Assembly (NCBI RefSeq): GCF_033095865.1
Contig: NZ_AP019365.1
Coordinates: forward strand, 3,135,501 to 3,199,500
Length of the DNA: 64,000 bases
Direction of reading: 5' to 3'
From: Pseudomonas sp. KU43P
Lineage (GTDB): Bacteria; Pseudomonadota; Gammaproteobacteria; Pseudomonadales; Pseudomonadaceae
In this document: one piece after another, positions 63,093-64,000 of the stretch
How positions within the stretch are numbered: position 1 is the first letter of the stretch
Layout: the number at the start of each line of letters is the position of its first letter
Position numbers and translations under genes: made by a program
Notes under the pieces: model-generated
What the model was told of the DNA's origin: nothing
Database searches by the model: none
The model's input: only the letters and a program-made list of their open reading frames with translations

Positions 63093-63932
63093 ATGAGCAA
63101 GCCCCCCTACGTCCCGCCCAAGGTGTGGCGCAACGAAGCAGCTTCCGGCGGCCAGTTCGCCAGTATCAACCGCCCGATCGCCGGCCCGACCCACGACAAG
63201 GATCTGCCGGTGGGCAAGCACCCCTTGCAGTTGTACTCCCTGGCCACACCCAACGGCGTCAAGGTGACCATTCTGCTGGAGGAGCTGCTCGCGCTTGGCC
63301 ACGAAGGCGCCGAATACGATGCCTGGCTGATTCGCATTGGCGAAGGCGACCAGTTCTCCAGCGGCTTCGTGCAGGTGAACCCCAACTCGAAGATCCCGGC
63401 CCTGCTCGACCGCAGTGTCGAGCCGCCGGTTCGGGTGTTCGAATCGGGCTCTATCCTGCTGTACCTGGCCGAGAAGTTCGGCGAGTTCCTGCCCAAGGCC
63501 CCAGCCGCACGCACCGAGAGCCTGAACTGGCTGTTCTGGCAGATGGGCGCGGCGCCTTACCTGGGCGGCGGGTTCGGCCACTTCTATGTGTATGCGCCGG
63601 AGAAGTTCGAGTACGCCATCAACCGCTTCACCATGGAAGCCAAGCGCCAGCTGGATGTATTGGAGCGCCGGCTTACGCAAAGCCGCTACCTTGGAGGCGA
63701 CGAATACAGCATCGCCGATATTGCCGTGTGGCCCTGGTACGGCCAACTGGTGCGGGGCAACCTGTATGGCGCAGCGGAATTCCTGGCCGTGCACGAATAC
63801 CCGCAGGTGCAGCGCTGGGCCGAAGAAATCGCCCAGCGGCCCGCCGTGCAGCGCGGCACGCGGGTCAACCGCACCTGGGGCGATGAAGATAGCCAGGTAG
63901 CCGAGCGGCATGCCGCGACGGACCTGGACTGA
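63093..63932 (+). CDS. Glutathione S-transferase-family protein, YghU-like
   Basis: A 279-aa GST of the YghU (Nu-class) group, which binds two glutathiones and reduces disulfides such as 2-hydroxyethyl disulfide. The long N-terminal extension (PPYVPPKVWRNEAASGGQFASINRPIAG) is typical of this group and precedes the thioredoxin-like domain (LQLYSLATPNGVKVTILLEEL). The glutathione-binding Glu-Ser pair is in VFESGSILLYLAEKFG, and the C-terminal all-helical domain is complete. The start ATG 63093 gives MSKPPYVPPK. A hairpin terminator follows. Confidence 0.93.
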   Translation: MSKPPYVPPKVWRNEAASGGQFASINRPIAGPTHDKDLPVGKHPLQLYSLATPNGVKVTILLEELLALGHEGAEYDAWLIRIGEGDQFSSGFVQVNPNSKIPALLDRSVEPPVRVFESGSILLYLAEKFGEFLPKAPAARTESLNWLFWQMGAAPYLGGGFGHFYVYAPEKFEYAINRFTMEAKRQLDVLERRLTQSRYLGGDEYSIADIAVWPWYGQLVRGNLYGAAEFLAVHEYPQVQRWAEEIAQRPAVQRGTRVNRTWGDEDSQVAERHAATDLD

Positions 63933-63939
63933 GTGTTTC

Positions 63940-63958
63940 GGGGCCGCCAGGCGGCCCC
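63940..63958 (+). terminator. Hairpin terminator after the glutathione transferase gene
   Basis: GGGGCCGC and GCGGCCCC form an 8-bp stem around CAG, 8 bp after the stop codon. The following tract has only two T residues, so termination strength is uncertain. Confidence 0.55.
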
Positions 63959-64000
63959 TTCGCGGGGCCAACAGTGCCCGCTTGCAAAAAACCATTTCTG

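Overview
The window is about 64 kb of GC-rich DNA, almost certainly the chromosome of a Pseudomonas of the P. putida group. The grounds are the lexA2-imuA-imuB-dnaE2 cassette with a GTAC-N4-GTAC LexA2 box, the neighbouring CoA-transferase/AtoE block, the glnS-cysS/ppiB-lpxH/pvdQ order, a ureDABCEJFG operon, and many REP elements built on GCCGGCAAGCCGGCTCCC. I see no integrase, transposase, CRISPR array, tRNA or rRNA. It reads as core-like chromosome with small variable patches, not as an integrated island.

Layout. 0-7.2 kb: an XRE-cupin regulator (cut by the window edge) divergent from a class II aldolase and a DHDPS-family lyase/aldolase; then short-chain acid uptake and activation (AtoE, CoA-transferase A and B) with a divergent LysR regulator and an aldo/keto reductase. 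7.2-13.7 kb: the damage-inducible mutagenesis cassette lexA2-imuA-imuB-dnaE2 behind one LexA2 box, divergent from a HAD phosphatase. 13.9-20.2 kb: a DUF899 protein and a complete urease operon with a HupE/UreJ nickel permease. 20.5-24.8 kb: a VOC protein, a coupled small protein, ilvE with a strong terminator, and an OmpR-type two-component system. 24.9-32.7 kb: cysS-glnS, ppiB-lpxH, a PvdQ-type acylase, a Fur-like winged-helix protein and a small membrane protein. 32.8-34.2 kb: a gene-poor patch with an orphan Mu Mor-like activator and a DUF2589-like microprotein. 34.3-41.4 kb: tamB-tamA, an acetyltransferase and exonuclease III.

41.6-44.6 kb holds an ECF sigma/anti-sigma pair divergent from an exported catalase-like haem peroxidase plus cytochrome b561. 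The 130-bp gap contains two mirror-image ECF promoters (GGAAT-N16-CGTC on each strand), so the sigma factor probably drives both itself and the peroxidase. 44.7-54.2 kb: an MFS transporter, a PuuR/PauR-like regulator, a DsbA-like isomerase and an atypical SDR controlled by a divergent TetR, a DUF4157 protein, a bile acid:sodium symporter-family protein, a class C beta-lactamase, small conserved proteins, YbjQ and an EamA exporter. A perfect 26-bp palindrome and a long, strongly structured 5' leader precede a 109-aa protein near 51.5 kb.

54.4-61.6 kb looks like an uncharacterised catabolic locus. It has an NCS1 permease; a polyamine-type binding protein with a class II aldolase; and, divergently, a 2,4-dienoyl-CoA reductase/dimethylglycine demethylase-like FMN/4Fe-4S/FAD enzyme followed by an XRE-cupin and a GlxA/GbdR-type regulator. 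A 10-bp-arm inverted repeat lies in the shared promoter region. The substrate is unknown; N-methylated amines or related compounds are my inference. The window closes with an Ndh-like flavoprotein and a YghU-type glutathione transferase. All functions are read from sequence motifs and family knowledge, and no database search was run.
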